A stretch of DNA of 6,162 bases from Myxococcales bacterium. Lineage in GTDB: Bacteria; Myxococcota; Polyangia; Polyangiales; Polyangiaceae. The stretch spans positions 1 to 6,162 of the forward strand of contig JAGQIY010000137.1 in the NCBI GenBank assembly GCA_020430865.1, written 5' to 3'. Position numbers and translations under genes: made by a program. The number at the start of each line of letters is the position of its first letter. The stretch's first letter is position 1. Positions 1-6,162 of the stretch are shown piece after piece. The notes under the pieces were generated by a model. It worked only from the letters and a program-made list of their open reading frames with translations, was not told the DNA's origin and did not search any database.

Positions 1-180
1 ACCCTGACCGCCAGGAACGCCGGCTCCTCCGCCCTGCCCCGCAGCACTCGTGCCGCTCGCGCCGGCAGCTCCCGCCGAACTGCTGCCTGCGCTGCCAGCG
101 CCACCGTCGAAGCCTCCCCCGCCGCTCGAGCTGGAACCGCAGGCGACGAGCAATCCTGCCAGCACGAACCCTGCCCTCAT
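1..180 (-). CDS. Secreted lipoprotein, N-terminal part (runs off left edge)
   Basis: The reverse strand reads from an ATG at 180 without a stop to base 1, giving 60 codons of an incomplete gene. The start MRAGFVLAGLLVACGSSS is a short lipoprotein signal peptide: Arg2, a hydrophobic stretch (residues 3-13) and a lipobox L11-V12-A13-C14, so Cys14 should be lipidated and become the mature N-terminus after signal peptidase II cleavage. Residues 15-60 are almost entirely Gly, Ser and Ala with a few Gln, Thr and Pro, a low-complexity linker that is common after the lipid anchor in myxobacterial surface lipoproteins. Gly/Ser rather than Asp at position +2 favours transfer to the outer membrane, by the general rule known from other Gram-negatives. 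The functional domain lies outside the window, so no activity can be assigned. The gene is divergent from the FHA regulator. Confidence is high for lipoprotein and nil for function. Confidence 0.85.
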   Translation of the reverse strand, partial: MRAGFVLAGLLVACGSSSSGGGGFDGGAGSAGSSSAGAAGASGTSAAGQGGGAGVPGGQG

Positions 181-336
181 GCAGTCCACCGTATCCAACC
201 CTCGCCGCGACTACCATCGAATAACAGCGAGCCTTGACCGAGGCGTTCACTCTTTTTTCCTCGCGGCATCGTTCCAGAAGGCCAGAAACGCTCATCAGCG
301 ATTGGCTCCAGTGGGCACGCCTGCTAGGCTCCTCGC
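181..336. promoter_or_regulatory. Divergent intergenic region between lipoprotein and regulator genes
   Basis: These 156 bp separate two divergent starts (ATG at 180 on minus, GTG at 337 on plus), so both promoters should be here or just inside the coding sequences. The region is locally more AT-rich than its surroundings, with a T6 run at about 253-258 (A6 on the minus strand) and an AT-rich patch around 214-225. A TTGACC at 234-239 on the plus strand resembles a -35 box, but no good -10 hexamer lies 16-18 nt downstream. No sigma54 GG-N10-GC element with a reasonable consensus was found on the plus strand. No obvious inverted-repeat operator was seen. The promoter role follows from gene arrangement only. 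Confidence 0.4.
185..190 (-). promoter_or_regulatory. Likely ribosome binding site of the lipoprotein gene
   Basis: On the reverse strand GGTGGA lies 4 nt before the ATG at 180, with a second purine-rich GGTTGG a few bases further upstream. The match to the Shine-Dalgarno sequence is moderate. It supports the chosen ATG, which also gives a clean signal peptide. Confidence 0.45.
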
Positions 337-1791
337 GTGCCTGGCCCACCGTCCTCGCGTCGAGAAGATGCGACCACGGTCACCAATGTCGGACCGGAAT
401 CGACCGCCAGGGACGTCGGAGCGGGGCCCGCTCTCGTGGTGTGTTGGTCTCGCAGTGAACCGCATCGCGTTGGCGAGGTGGCGTTCCCCCCACCCAACGG
501 CGAGCCCGGTGTGCTGGGGCGAGGCTCCGGCGACCCTGGCCAGCTCCGACTCGACTTCGCGCCGCTGCATCCGAGCGCTCCGAGTGACCCCGCACCGCTG
601 CAGGGCAAGGGGATCTCCCGGGATCAGCTGCGCGTGTTGCGCGAGGGCGATCGCCTCCGAGTCGAGAGCATCGGGCGCTGCCTGACCCGCAAGAACGGCG
701 CAGAGATCCGCAACGCCGAGCTGGAGCCAGGCGACACCCTGCGGCTCGACCATCAGGTGCTGCTCGCGTGCGTGTCCAGGAGTCCGTCGCTGCCAAACCT
801 GCGCTTCTTTCCCGAGCGTGCGCTGGGAGAGTTCGGTCGCGTCGATGGGTTGGGTTTGATTGGGGAGAGCAGCGCCGTGTGGGCGCTGCGTGATCGCGTC
901 GCCTTCTGCGCGCTGGCCGACGAACACGTCCTGGTCCACGGTCCGAGCGGAACCGGCAAGGAGCTGGTCGCCGCCGCACTGCACGAGCTGTCCGAGCGGC
1001 GCAGCGCCAGACTGATCTCACGCAACGCCGCGACCATTCCCAGCGGAATTGCAGCCGCAGAGCTCTTCGGTAACCGCAGGGATTACCCCAACGCAGGCAC
1101 CCCGGAGCGAGCCGGGCTGGTCGGCGAAGCCGACGGGTCGACGCTCTTCCTGGACGAGCTGGGGGAGCTCCCGCCCGACCTGCAGGCTCAGTTGCTGCGC
1201 TTCCTGGACTCTGGAGAGTACCAGCGCCTCGGGGACGACCACGTGCGCCGTGTGGACGTGCGCCTCGTCGCCGCCACGAATCGCGAGCCGAGCGAGCTGA
1301 AGCACGATCTATTCGCGCGACTGAAGCTGTCAATCGAGACCCCGGATCTGAACGCCCATCGCGAAGACATCCCGTTGCTCGCCCGGGAGCTCGTCGCGCG
1401 TGCGGCGAAACGCTCACCGCTCCTGGTCCAGCGCTTCGTGCGAGACACCAGCCGAGGCGCCGAGTTCTACGTCAGCGCGGCGCTGATGGAGCGCCTGGTA
1501 CGGCACACGTATCAACTCCACGTGCGGGAGCTGGATGCCCTGCTCTGGCAAGCGATGGCCGACGCTGCGGGCGACGAGCTGGACTTGAGCGAGGGGGTCG
1601 AGCAGCGCCTGGACGGCGCCGGGGAAGGAGGAGCAGCCGGGGAGGTGGCGAGCGACGAAATCGACGCAACCAGGCTCCAGGCGGTGCTCTCCGCGACGCG
1701 GGGTAACAAGACCGAAGCCGCGCGTCAGCTTGGGCTCAGTAGTCGCTTCGCCCTGTATCGACTGATGAAGCGCCTGAACGTCGACGCTTGA
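337..1791 (+). CDS. FHA-domain NtrC-like AAA+ transcriptional regulator with altered GAFTGA loop
   Basis: 484 residues in three parts. Residues about 33-147 look like an FHA (phosphothreonine-binding) fold: GR at 61-62, S94-R95 followed by D-Q97 where the usual motif has His, N120-G121, and PGDTLRL at 131-137. Residues about 173-400 are a sigma54-activator-type AAA+ domain: Walker A GPSGTGKE 202-209, Walker B TLFLDE 269-274, sensor I VAATNR 311-316, a retained Arg at 328 in FARL where an arginine finger is expected, and VREL 396-399. The loop that should read GAFTGA reads DYPNAG (249-254) at the exact aligned position. Residues 441-484 are a Fis-type helix-turn-helix (GNKTEAARQLGLS, then FALYRLMKRL), so it binds DNA. 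A Gly-rich linker (427-436) precedes it. The start is a GTG with no clear Shine-Dalgarno; an in-frame TAG at 325-327 bounds it, and GTG 436 is a possible later start. It likely controls transcription in response to kinase signalling, but whether through sigma54 is doubtful. This FHA/AAA+/HTH layout with a changed loop recurs in Polyangia as far as I recall. Confidence 0.9.
   Translation: MPGPPSSRREDATTVTNVGPESTARDVGAGPALVVCWSRSEPHRVGEVAFPPPNGEPGVLGRGSGDPGQLRLDFAPLHPSAPSDPAPLQGKGISRDQLRVLREGDRLRVESIGRCLTRKNGAEIRNAELEPGDTLRLDHQVLLACVSRSPSLPNLRFFPERALGEFGRVDGLGLIGESSAVWALRDRVAFCALADEHVLVHGPSGTGKELVAAALHELSERRSARLISRNAATIPSGIAAAELFGNRRDYPNAGTPERAGLVGEADGSTLFLDELGELPPDLQAQLLRFLDSGEYQRLGDDHVRRVDVRLVAATNREPSELKHDLFARLKLSIETPDLNAHREDIPLLARELVARAAKRSPLLVQRFVRDTSRGAEFYVSAALMERLVRHTYQLHVRELDALLWQAMADAAGDELDLSEGVEQRLDGAGEGGAAGEVASDEIDATRLQAVLSATRGNKTEAARQLGLSSRFALYRLMKRLNVDA
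1736..1791. other. Convergent 3' overlap of regulator and kinase genes
   Basis: The regulator's stop TGA is at 1789-1791 and the kinase gene's stop (TCA on plus, TGA on minus) is at 1736-1738, so the last 56 bp are coding on both strands in opposite directions. On the plus strand they encode the end of the helix-turn-helix; on the minus strand they encode a basic then Ser/Thr-rich tail (RRRSGASSVDTGRSDY). There is no space for an ordinary intrinsic terminator between the genes, and none was seen nearby. Confidence 0.85.
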
Positions 1792-4700
1792 GCCTGCGCC
1801 CGGCGCGCTCCAGCAGTCCGCGGTGCTCGGTCACCTCCTCGAGGAACCGAGCGCGCGCTGCGAGATCTGCAATGGCCCGCGCGCGTCGCTCGAGTTCGCG
1901 CGCCTCCGTGCGTGCGATGCGTCGCGCCTCTTCGCCTCTGCCCAGCGCCTCACACAGCTCGCAGCGTACGAGCTGCAGCAGCGCGCGGCCCTCTTCGAAC
2001 TCCGTCTCGGCCTCGAACAGCTTCGCCGCTCGCGACAAGACATCGGCCACCGTCGGCAGCTCTCTCATCGCCAGAGCAGCCCTCCCGAGCGCCGCCAGAG
2101 CGAGACCGAACAGCGGCGGATAGGCCTCGAGCTGCTCCATCGCACGATCCGCCGCAAACCGCGCCGGCAGGCACTCCTCCGCCTTCACCCGCAGCAGGGA
2201 CAGGTAGGCCCAGCACGCGCCGCTGAGCCGCGGGTCGTCCGCCGAAGCGAACGCCTGCAGGGCGGCCTGCTCGACCTCAATGGCGCGCTCGAGCTGCCCC
2301 AGCTCACCAAGCACTGGCCCCCAGATGCAGAGCAACCAGGCGCGCACGTGCTGGTAGCCGTGAGCCTCGGCTTCCGCGAGCGCCGCGCCGATGAACGCGT
2401 CCGCGGCGGCGAAGTCGCCCAGCAATGACAGACAGAAGCCGATCTCTCCCCGGGTCGCGCAGGCGGCGTTGCGCATGCCGAGTTGCTCGTAGAGGTCGAG
2501 CCCCTCGCGCCAGTGCTCGAGCTGCGCCGCGAGATCTCCCGCGCTCAGAGATCTGGCGGCGCGCAAGCTCGAAAGCTCCGCCCGCACGTCCAGATCCAGC
2601 GCAGTCGCCGAGAGGCGTTCGAGCAGCGCATCGGCCGCCGGCAAGTCGCCGAGACGCACGAACTCCCGCGCCAGCTGGCAAGAGAGCCAAGGATCCTCGC
2701 GACGAGCATCGTCGGCTCGACGGAGCGCCTCCAGGTCGCCCAGCCTGCCAGCGGCCTGAATCGTCAGCGCGAGGGCGCGGCGGCGCGTCTCCTCGGGCAA
2801 CTCACCGGCGAGTGCGCGCTGCGCCGCGTCCCGGGCCGCGCTCATACGTCCCGCCCAGAGCTCGAGCTCGGCCTCGACCCAAGCCGCGAGCGCGCGATCG
2901 GGGACTGGCGGTCGCCCCGCGCGGCGCAGGTGCGCACGGGCACCCGTGTGATCGCTCGCCAGCACCGACGCCTCGGCAGCGCGGACCCACCAGCGACTGG
3001 CAGACTCCGGCCGTCCCCCCAGGTCGAAATGCAAGGCGAGTATGCCGGGTGCGGCGCCTTTAGTTTCCTCAAGGAATTTAGCAACCAAGCGGTGCCCGCG
3101 TTGACGCTCGGAGGCAGTGAACGACGCATAGGCCGCCTCGCGCCAGAGGTCGTGAGCAAACTCGAGTTCTCGGGCGCCAGGCTGGGACGATGTCGCGATC
3201 ACCCGACGCTGGCGCAGCGCGCACAGCCGCTGGTCCAGCTCGGCGACGACGCTGGTGTCCAAGAGCTGAGGCAAGGCATCCCGGGCAAAGTCGCGACCAA
3301 ACACCGAGGCGGCGCGCAGGATCTGACGATCGGGTGGCGGGAGCGCGCCAAAGCGCGCCTGTAGCATCGCGAGCACGGTGGTGGCCGACTGCGTCGAGTC
3401 CCCTTCGGCCCGGGCTCGCGCCAGCTCCTCGAGGAACAGCGGGTTGCCTTCCGCTTGCTCCACCAACCGACCGAGCTCCTCGAGCGGTGCGTCGAGCAGC
3501 GAACCCGCGAGCGCCAACGCAGATCCAGCATCCAGAGGCGGGACGTCGATCGCCGCCAGCGACGCCTCGATCGACGACCCGGGTCGAGCGAGCCAGATCA
3601 CGCAGACGCTCTCGGGGGTCGCCGCCGTGAGCAGGCTCAGGGAGGCGGCGTCGCACCACTGAGCGTCATCCACGAAGAGCGCCAGCGGTGCGCGATCCGC
3701 CTCGAGGCGCAGCCAGGCGCCCCACGCCTCCGCCAGCACCTCTTCGAGCCGCCCGGGGTCACGCTGCGCGGCCTTCAGCGCGGGGTGCTCGCTCGGCTCT
3801 CCGAGGCACGATCCGAGCGCGGCGACGTGGATCTCGGCGTCTCGACTGCCTGCTTCACCAAACTGACGACGTAGCGACTCGAGGGGAGGTCCCGCGCCCC
3901 TGAATGCTTCCAGCAGTAGCCGCCGCACCAGCGCATAGGGGACCGCACGGGAGAGCTCGGACGCGCGTGCCGAGTGACTGCGACGCCCCAGTGACCGCAG
4001 ACGCTCCTCGAGCAGACGGGCGAGGTGCGATTTACCGATCCCGGCTGGCCCTCGCACCAGGATCCGCGCTTCCGCCGTCAAGCGGCTCAGGCACGAGTCG
4101 AGCAGCTCGTCGCGTCCGAACGCCTTCCTCGCAGCATCGCCGCGGTCTCGCAACCCGAGCAGGCGACCACCGCTCGAGTCGAGCACCGCACGGCCCCGCA
4201 AGAGCCGGGTGCTCAACTCGTCCAGGATCGGCTGACCCGGCGCGCTGCTCGAGAGCTGCGCGACAGCGGCGTCCACCGCTTCGCCGACCGGCCAACGCTT
4301 CGACACGTCGGCGCGCCCCGTGGCCAGGGAGACGAGCGAGTCGGGAGAGCTAGCGTGCAGCTCCAGTGCGCACTCCGCGGCGCGACGCACGCAGTCGCTC
4401 GCCTCCCCCGAACCCGAGACGCACAAGAGCTGAGTCCCGTCCGCGAGCACCTCCAGGCGGGCGCCAGCTCGATCCGCGATGCGCTCGACGCCTCGGGGAT
4501 CGGCGTCGAGCTGCGTGAGCGTGGCGTCACCCTGGGAGGACGACACCACCACCACACTGACCAGCTGGAGCTCGCCTCCATCACGCAGCGAATCCTCGCG
4601 GATCCTGCGAGGACCGGCGCCGGGGAGCGCCTGACCTTCCAGAACCTCGAGCAGCTCGCGCGCGCTCGCGGGACGGTCGCCGGCGCGCTTCTCGAGCAAG

Positions 4701-5425
4701 CGCGCGATGGCCTCATCCAGGACCGGGGGGACATCCGCCCGCAGCTCCCGCGCGCGGGGAACGTCGTCGAGCACCACGCGCGCCAGGGTCGCCACCCGAT
4801 GCTGCCCTGCGAAGGCAGCGCGCCCGGTCGCGACCTCGAACAGCACACACCCGAGGGCGAACAGATCCGCTCGCGCGTCGACCGCGGCTCCCTTCGCCTG
4901 TTCGGGTGCCATGTAGCCAGGAGTGCCGGCTGGACCTTGATGCGGAGCGACGCCAAGCGCGCCGACGATGCCGAAATCCAGGAGCTTCAGCTGACCGTCG
5001 GGCCGCCGCAGCACGTTGCTGGGCTTGAGATCACGATGGACCAGGCCAGCGTCATGCACGGCCACGAGCGCAGCAGCCAGCTGGCGCCCCCAGTCCAGGG
5101 CGTCCCGGGGAGAACCGCCCTCTTCACGCAGGTAACGGGCAAGATCCACTCCGTCGAGCCACTCCAGCGCGAGCCACCCCACGTCGTCCAAGACGCCGTG
5201 GGTCGAGAGCCCCACGACTCCCGGGTGGTTCACGCGCTGCAGGGCTTCTGCTTCCGCACGAAATCGTTCGCGCGCTGGCCCCCCCGAGAGCCGAGTCAGC
5301 TTCAGAGCGCAGACCGCTCCCGAGGGAGCCGCGGCGCGATACACGGCCCCCATGCCTCCCGCCCCGGCAGCGCGCTCGATCACGAAGCCCGCGAACTCGT
5401 CTCCCGGGGCGAGGTGCGGATGCAT
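1736..5425 (-). CDS. Ser/Thr protein kinase fused to cyclase-like domain, AAA ATPase and TPR-like tail
   Basis: 1229 residues. The kinase domain (about 12-263) has every key motif: Gly loop GAGGMG 21-26, Lys42, helix-C Glu58, HRDLKPSN 130-137 with catalytic Asp132, DFG 150-152, GTPGYMAPE 167-175 (Thr168 is a likely activation-loop site). It should phosphorylate Ser/Thr. Residues about 285-426 resemble a class III nucleotide cyclase that has lost catalysis (ADG at 328-330 kept, first metal Asp and the Asn/Arg pair lost). Residues about 435-665 are an AAA_16/STAND-type ATPase: Walker A GPAGIGKS 459-466, Walker B ALFVDDAQW 582-590. A winged-helix-like part follows (ASVFGRDF 706-713, HDLWREAAY 758-766), then about 400 residues of Ala/Leu/Glu-rich helical pairs typical of TPR arrays. 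No signal peptide or membrane segment is apparent, so it is cytosolic. The ATG at 5425 is the only sensible start, because an in-frame stop lies at 5435-5437. Its Shine-Dalgarno is weak, fitting coupling to the gene 35 bp upstream. The layout recalls PknK-like signalling kinases. Partner and signal are unknown. Confidence 0.95.
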   Translation of the reverse strand: MHPHLAPGDEFAGFVIERAAGAGGMGAVYRAAAPSGAVCALKLTRLSGGPARERFRAEAEALQRVNHPGVVGLSTHGVLDDVGWLALEWLDGVDLARYLREEGGSPRDALDWGRQLAAALVAVHDAGLVHRDLKPSNVLRRPDGQLKLLDFGIVGALGVAPHQGPAGTPGYMAPEQAKGAAVDARADLFALGCVLFEVATGRAAFAGQHRVATLARVVLDDVPRARELRADVPPVLDEAIARLLEKRAGDRPASARELLEVLEGQALPGAGPRRIREDSLRDGGELQLVSVVVVSSSQGDATLTQLDADPRGVERIADRAGARLEVLADGTQLLCVSGSGEASDCVRRAAECALELHASSPDSLVSLATGRADVSKRWPVGEAVDAAVAQLSSSAPGQPILDELSTRLLRGRAVLDSSGGRLLGLRDRGDAARKAFGRDELLDSCLSRLTAEARILVRGPAGIGKSHLARLLEERLRSLGRRSHSARASELSRAVPYALVRRLLLEAFRGAGPPLESLRRQFGEAGSRDAEIHVAALGSCLGEPSEHPALKAAQRDPGRLEEVLAEAWGAWLRLEADRAPLALFVDDAQWCDAASLSLLTAATPESVCVIWLARPGSSIEASLAAIDVPPLDAGSALALAGSLLDAPLEELGRLVEQAEGNPLFLEELARARAEGDSTQSATTVLAMLQARFGALPPPDRQILRAASVFGRDFARDALPQLLDTSVVAELDQRLCALRQRRVIATSSQPGARELEFAHDLWREAAYASFTASERQRGHRLVAKFLEETKGAAPGILALHFDLGGRPESASRWWVRAAEASVLASDHTGARAHLRRAGRPPVPDRALAAWVEAELELWAGRMSAARDAAQRALAGELPEETRRRALALTIQAAGRLGDLEALRRADDARREDPWLSCQLAREFVRLGDLPAADALLERLSATALDLDVRAELSSLRAARSLSAGDLAAQLEHWREGLDLYEQLGMRNAACATRGEIGFCLSLLGDFAAADAFIGAALAEAEAHGYQHVRAWLLCIWGPVLGELGQLERAIEVEQAALQAFASADDPRLSGACWAYLSLLRVKAEECLPARFAADRAMEQLEAYPPLFGLALAALGRAALAMRELPTVADVLSRAAKLFEAETEFEEGRALLQLVRCELCEALGRGEEARRIARTEARELERRARAIADLAARARFLEEVTEHRGLLERAGRRLKRRRSGASSVDTGRSDY

Positions 5426-5460
5426 GCGACTAGCCTACACGGCCAGCCAGTGCTCGGTAA
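5426..5460 (-). other. 35-bp gap between repeat-protein gene and kinase gene
   Basis: The two minus-strand genes are separated by only 35 bp with no hairpin or U-run, so read-through into the kinase gene is likely. The only Shine-Dalgarno-like element before the kinase ATG is a weak GTAGG at 5434-5438 on the reverse strand. Confidence 0.5.
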
Positions 5461-6162
5461 TCAGTGCGTCCAGAGGATCTTGAACTTCTGCTCTGCTGCC
5501 GCCGAGTTCACACCGGGAACGCGACAGCGCTTGTCCGACTCCCGCACGAAGCCGAATTTCTTCGTGGTGTACTGCTGGCACCTGTACACGCGCTTGTAGG
5601 CTTCGGATCCATCGGAGACGCGCAACCCGCGTGACCAGGCTTGATGGTCACCGTCGGCCCAGTTGGGGCTCAGGCGCGGACCGGAGCTCCTGGGCACGAA
5701 GTAGAGCTGGAAGCTCGACACGGATTGGAAGCCGTTCAACGTGGTCATGCGACAGAAGAAGTTCCCGTTGGCGCGCACCAGCTCGCCAGGGAAGTAGTAC
5801 AGCGACTGCCCCGGAGGCTTGCCACGACAGAACTCGCTACCGCGGTTGCCCAGCAGGTAGAGCGGCAGCTCGCTGGTGGCCGGCTTGATGTTGCCGGGAG
5901 ACCACCACGCGTTGCTGCTCGGCAGGTTCGGGTTGTGCTTGTACTTGAACACGCCCCAGTTCGTCAGGCCAACGCCGCGGCCCATGATCTTCACGTAGCA
6001 CTTGTCCGGTAGCTGCCCTTGACGCGTGGCGTCCATGTAGCCCGGCAGCCGCTGCCCATCGGGGAGCACCCCGTAGCACAGGACTCGATGCATGTAGCCG
6101 ATCTTCACTTCGACCGACAGCGCGCTGATGTTGCCGCGCTGCTGCGCGTACGCTTTCGATTC
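5461..6162 (-). CDS. Unrecognised Cys-containing protein with three internal repeats, C-terminal part (start beyond right edge)
   Basis: The reverse frame is open from base 6162 to the TGA at 5463-5461, giving 233 visible residues; the true start is outside the window. I do not recognise the family with confidence. The protein is rich in Tyr, Phe, Trp, Gly and Arg, unlike the Ala/Leu-rich kinase beside it, and looks like a beta-rich globular or secreted protein. It has six cysteines at visible positions 29, 55, 112, 137, 195 and 213, an even number in three pairs, compatible with disulfides and export. The pairs mark three repeats: the first Cys of each recurs at exactly 83 residues (29, 112, 195), and the second Cys is followed 14 residues later by Trp/Phe (W69, F151, F227) in each. 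The last unit (YRCQQ, GFVRES, CRVPG, then KFKILW) vaguely resembles DM9/DUF3421 repeats, a lectin-like fold, but their Gly-Lys and Gly-Gly signatures are absent, so this is a guess. It lies 35 bp upstream of the kinase gene on the same strand, probably in one transcript. Confidence 0.85.
   Translation of the reverse strand, partial: ESKAYAQQRGNISALSVEVKIGYMHRVLCYGVLPDGQRLPGYMDATRQGQLPDKCYVKIMGRGVGLTNWGVFKYKHNPNLPSSNAWWSPGNIKPATSELPLYLLGNRGSEFCRGKPPGQSLYYFPGELVRANGNFFCRMTTLNGFQSVSSFQLYFVPRSSGPRLSPNWADGDHQAWSRGLRVSDGSEAYKRVYRCQQYTTKKFGFVRESDKRCRVPGVNSAAAEQKFKILWTH
5470..6093 (-). repeat. Three diverged protein repeats of about 83 residues
   Basis: In the partial protein counted from base 6162, repeat 1 spans about residues 24-73, repeat 2 about 107-155 and repeat 3 about 190-231. 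Each has a first Cys (29, 112, 195), a Gly-containing stretch, a second Cys (55, 137, 213), then 13 residues and a hydrophobic closing strand: W-G-V-F-K, F-Q-L-Y-F and F-K-I-L-W. Cys-to-Cys spacing is 26, 25 and 18 residues, so repeat 3 is shorter in the middle. The DNA itself is not visibly repeated, so any duplication is old. Confidence 0.6.

Noticed and set aside
231..258. Possible intrinsic terminator: short hairpin (231-244) and T6 run
   Set aside because: The stem is only about 5 bp including a wobble, the T-run starts about 8 nt after it, and no plus-strand gene ends upstream.
311..325. TGGGCACG resembling a sigma54 -24 box
   Set aside because: The following GC is 7 nt rather than 10 nt after the GG, so the strict -24/-12 spacing is not met.
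50..685. 211-codon plus-strand frame starting with a Pro-rich stretch
   Set aside because: The Pro/Ala-rich start is the complement of the lipoprotein's Gly/Ser linker, and the rest overlaps the FHA regulator in another frame.
295..984. 229-codon minus-strand frame
   Set aside because: It is antisense to the FHA region of the regulator and shows no domain; the plus-strand frame carries the conserved motifs.
2483..3364. 293-codon plus-strand frame
   Set aside because: It is antisense to the TPR-like part of the kinase gene, with no recognisable motif.
4025..5599. 524-codon open frame on the plus strand
   Set aside because: It lies almost wholly antisense to the kinase and ATPase domains, whose motifs are intact. 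Its translation has no recognisable domain and is typical of antisense frames in GC-rich DNA.
6106..6108. GTG as the start of the repeat protein
   Set aside because: The frame stays open for 18 more codons to the window edge with similar composition, and a start here would remove residues just before repeat 1. The real start is probably upstream, outside the window.

Overview
The window is GC-rich with strongly G/C-biased third codon positions. Its gene types (a eukaryotic-type Ser/Thr kinase fused to an ATPase and helical repeats, an FHA-containing NtrC-like regulator, and a lipoprotein with a Gly/Ser/Ala linker) suggest a myxobacterium, most likely of the Sorangium/Polyangium side. That placement is an inference from gene style, not from a marker gene.

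Layout, left to right. (1) Positions 1-180, minus strand: the first 60 codons of a secreted lipoprotein, cut by the left edge. (2) 181-336: a 156-bp divergent intergenic region that must hold the promoters of the lipoprotein gene and the regulator gene. (3) 337-1791, plus strand: an FHA / AAA+ / Fis-type HTH regulator built like a sigma54 enhancer-binding protein, but with the GAFTGA loop replaced by DYPNAG. (4) 1736-5425, minus strand: a 1229-residue protein with a Ser/Thr kinase domain, a degenerate class III nucleotide-cyclase-like domain, an AAA_16-type ATPase and a TPR-like helical tail. Its 3' end overlaps the regulator's 3' end by 56 bp in convergent orientation. (5) 5461-6162, minus strand: the C-terminal 233 residues of an unrecognised cysteine-containing protein with three internal repeats. 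Its start lies beyond the right edge, and it sits 35 bp upstream of the kinase gene in the same direction.

How they may work together (inference): the kinase is a large cytosolic signalling protein whose ATPase and helical tail probably sense or scaffold something. The neighbouring regulator carries an FHA fold, the domain class that binds phosphothreonine, so the two could form a kinase-to-transcription pair. The repeat protein upstream of the kinase may share its transcript, and the divergent lipoprotein gene is a natural candidate target of the regulator. No RNA genes, mobile elements, CRISPR arrays or convincing terminators were seen. The most unusual points are the regular 83-residue cysteine spacing in the repeat protein, the altered GAFTGA loop beside a weakened FHA motif, and the probably inactive cyclase domain inside the kinase.
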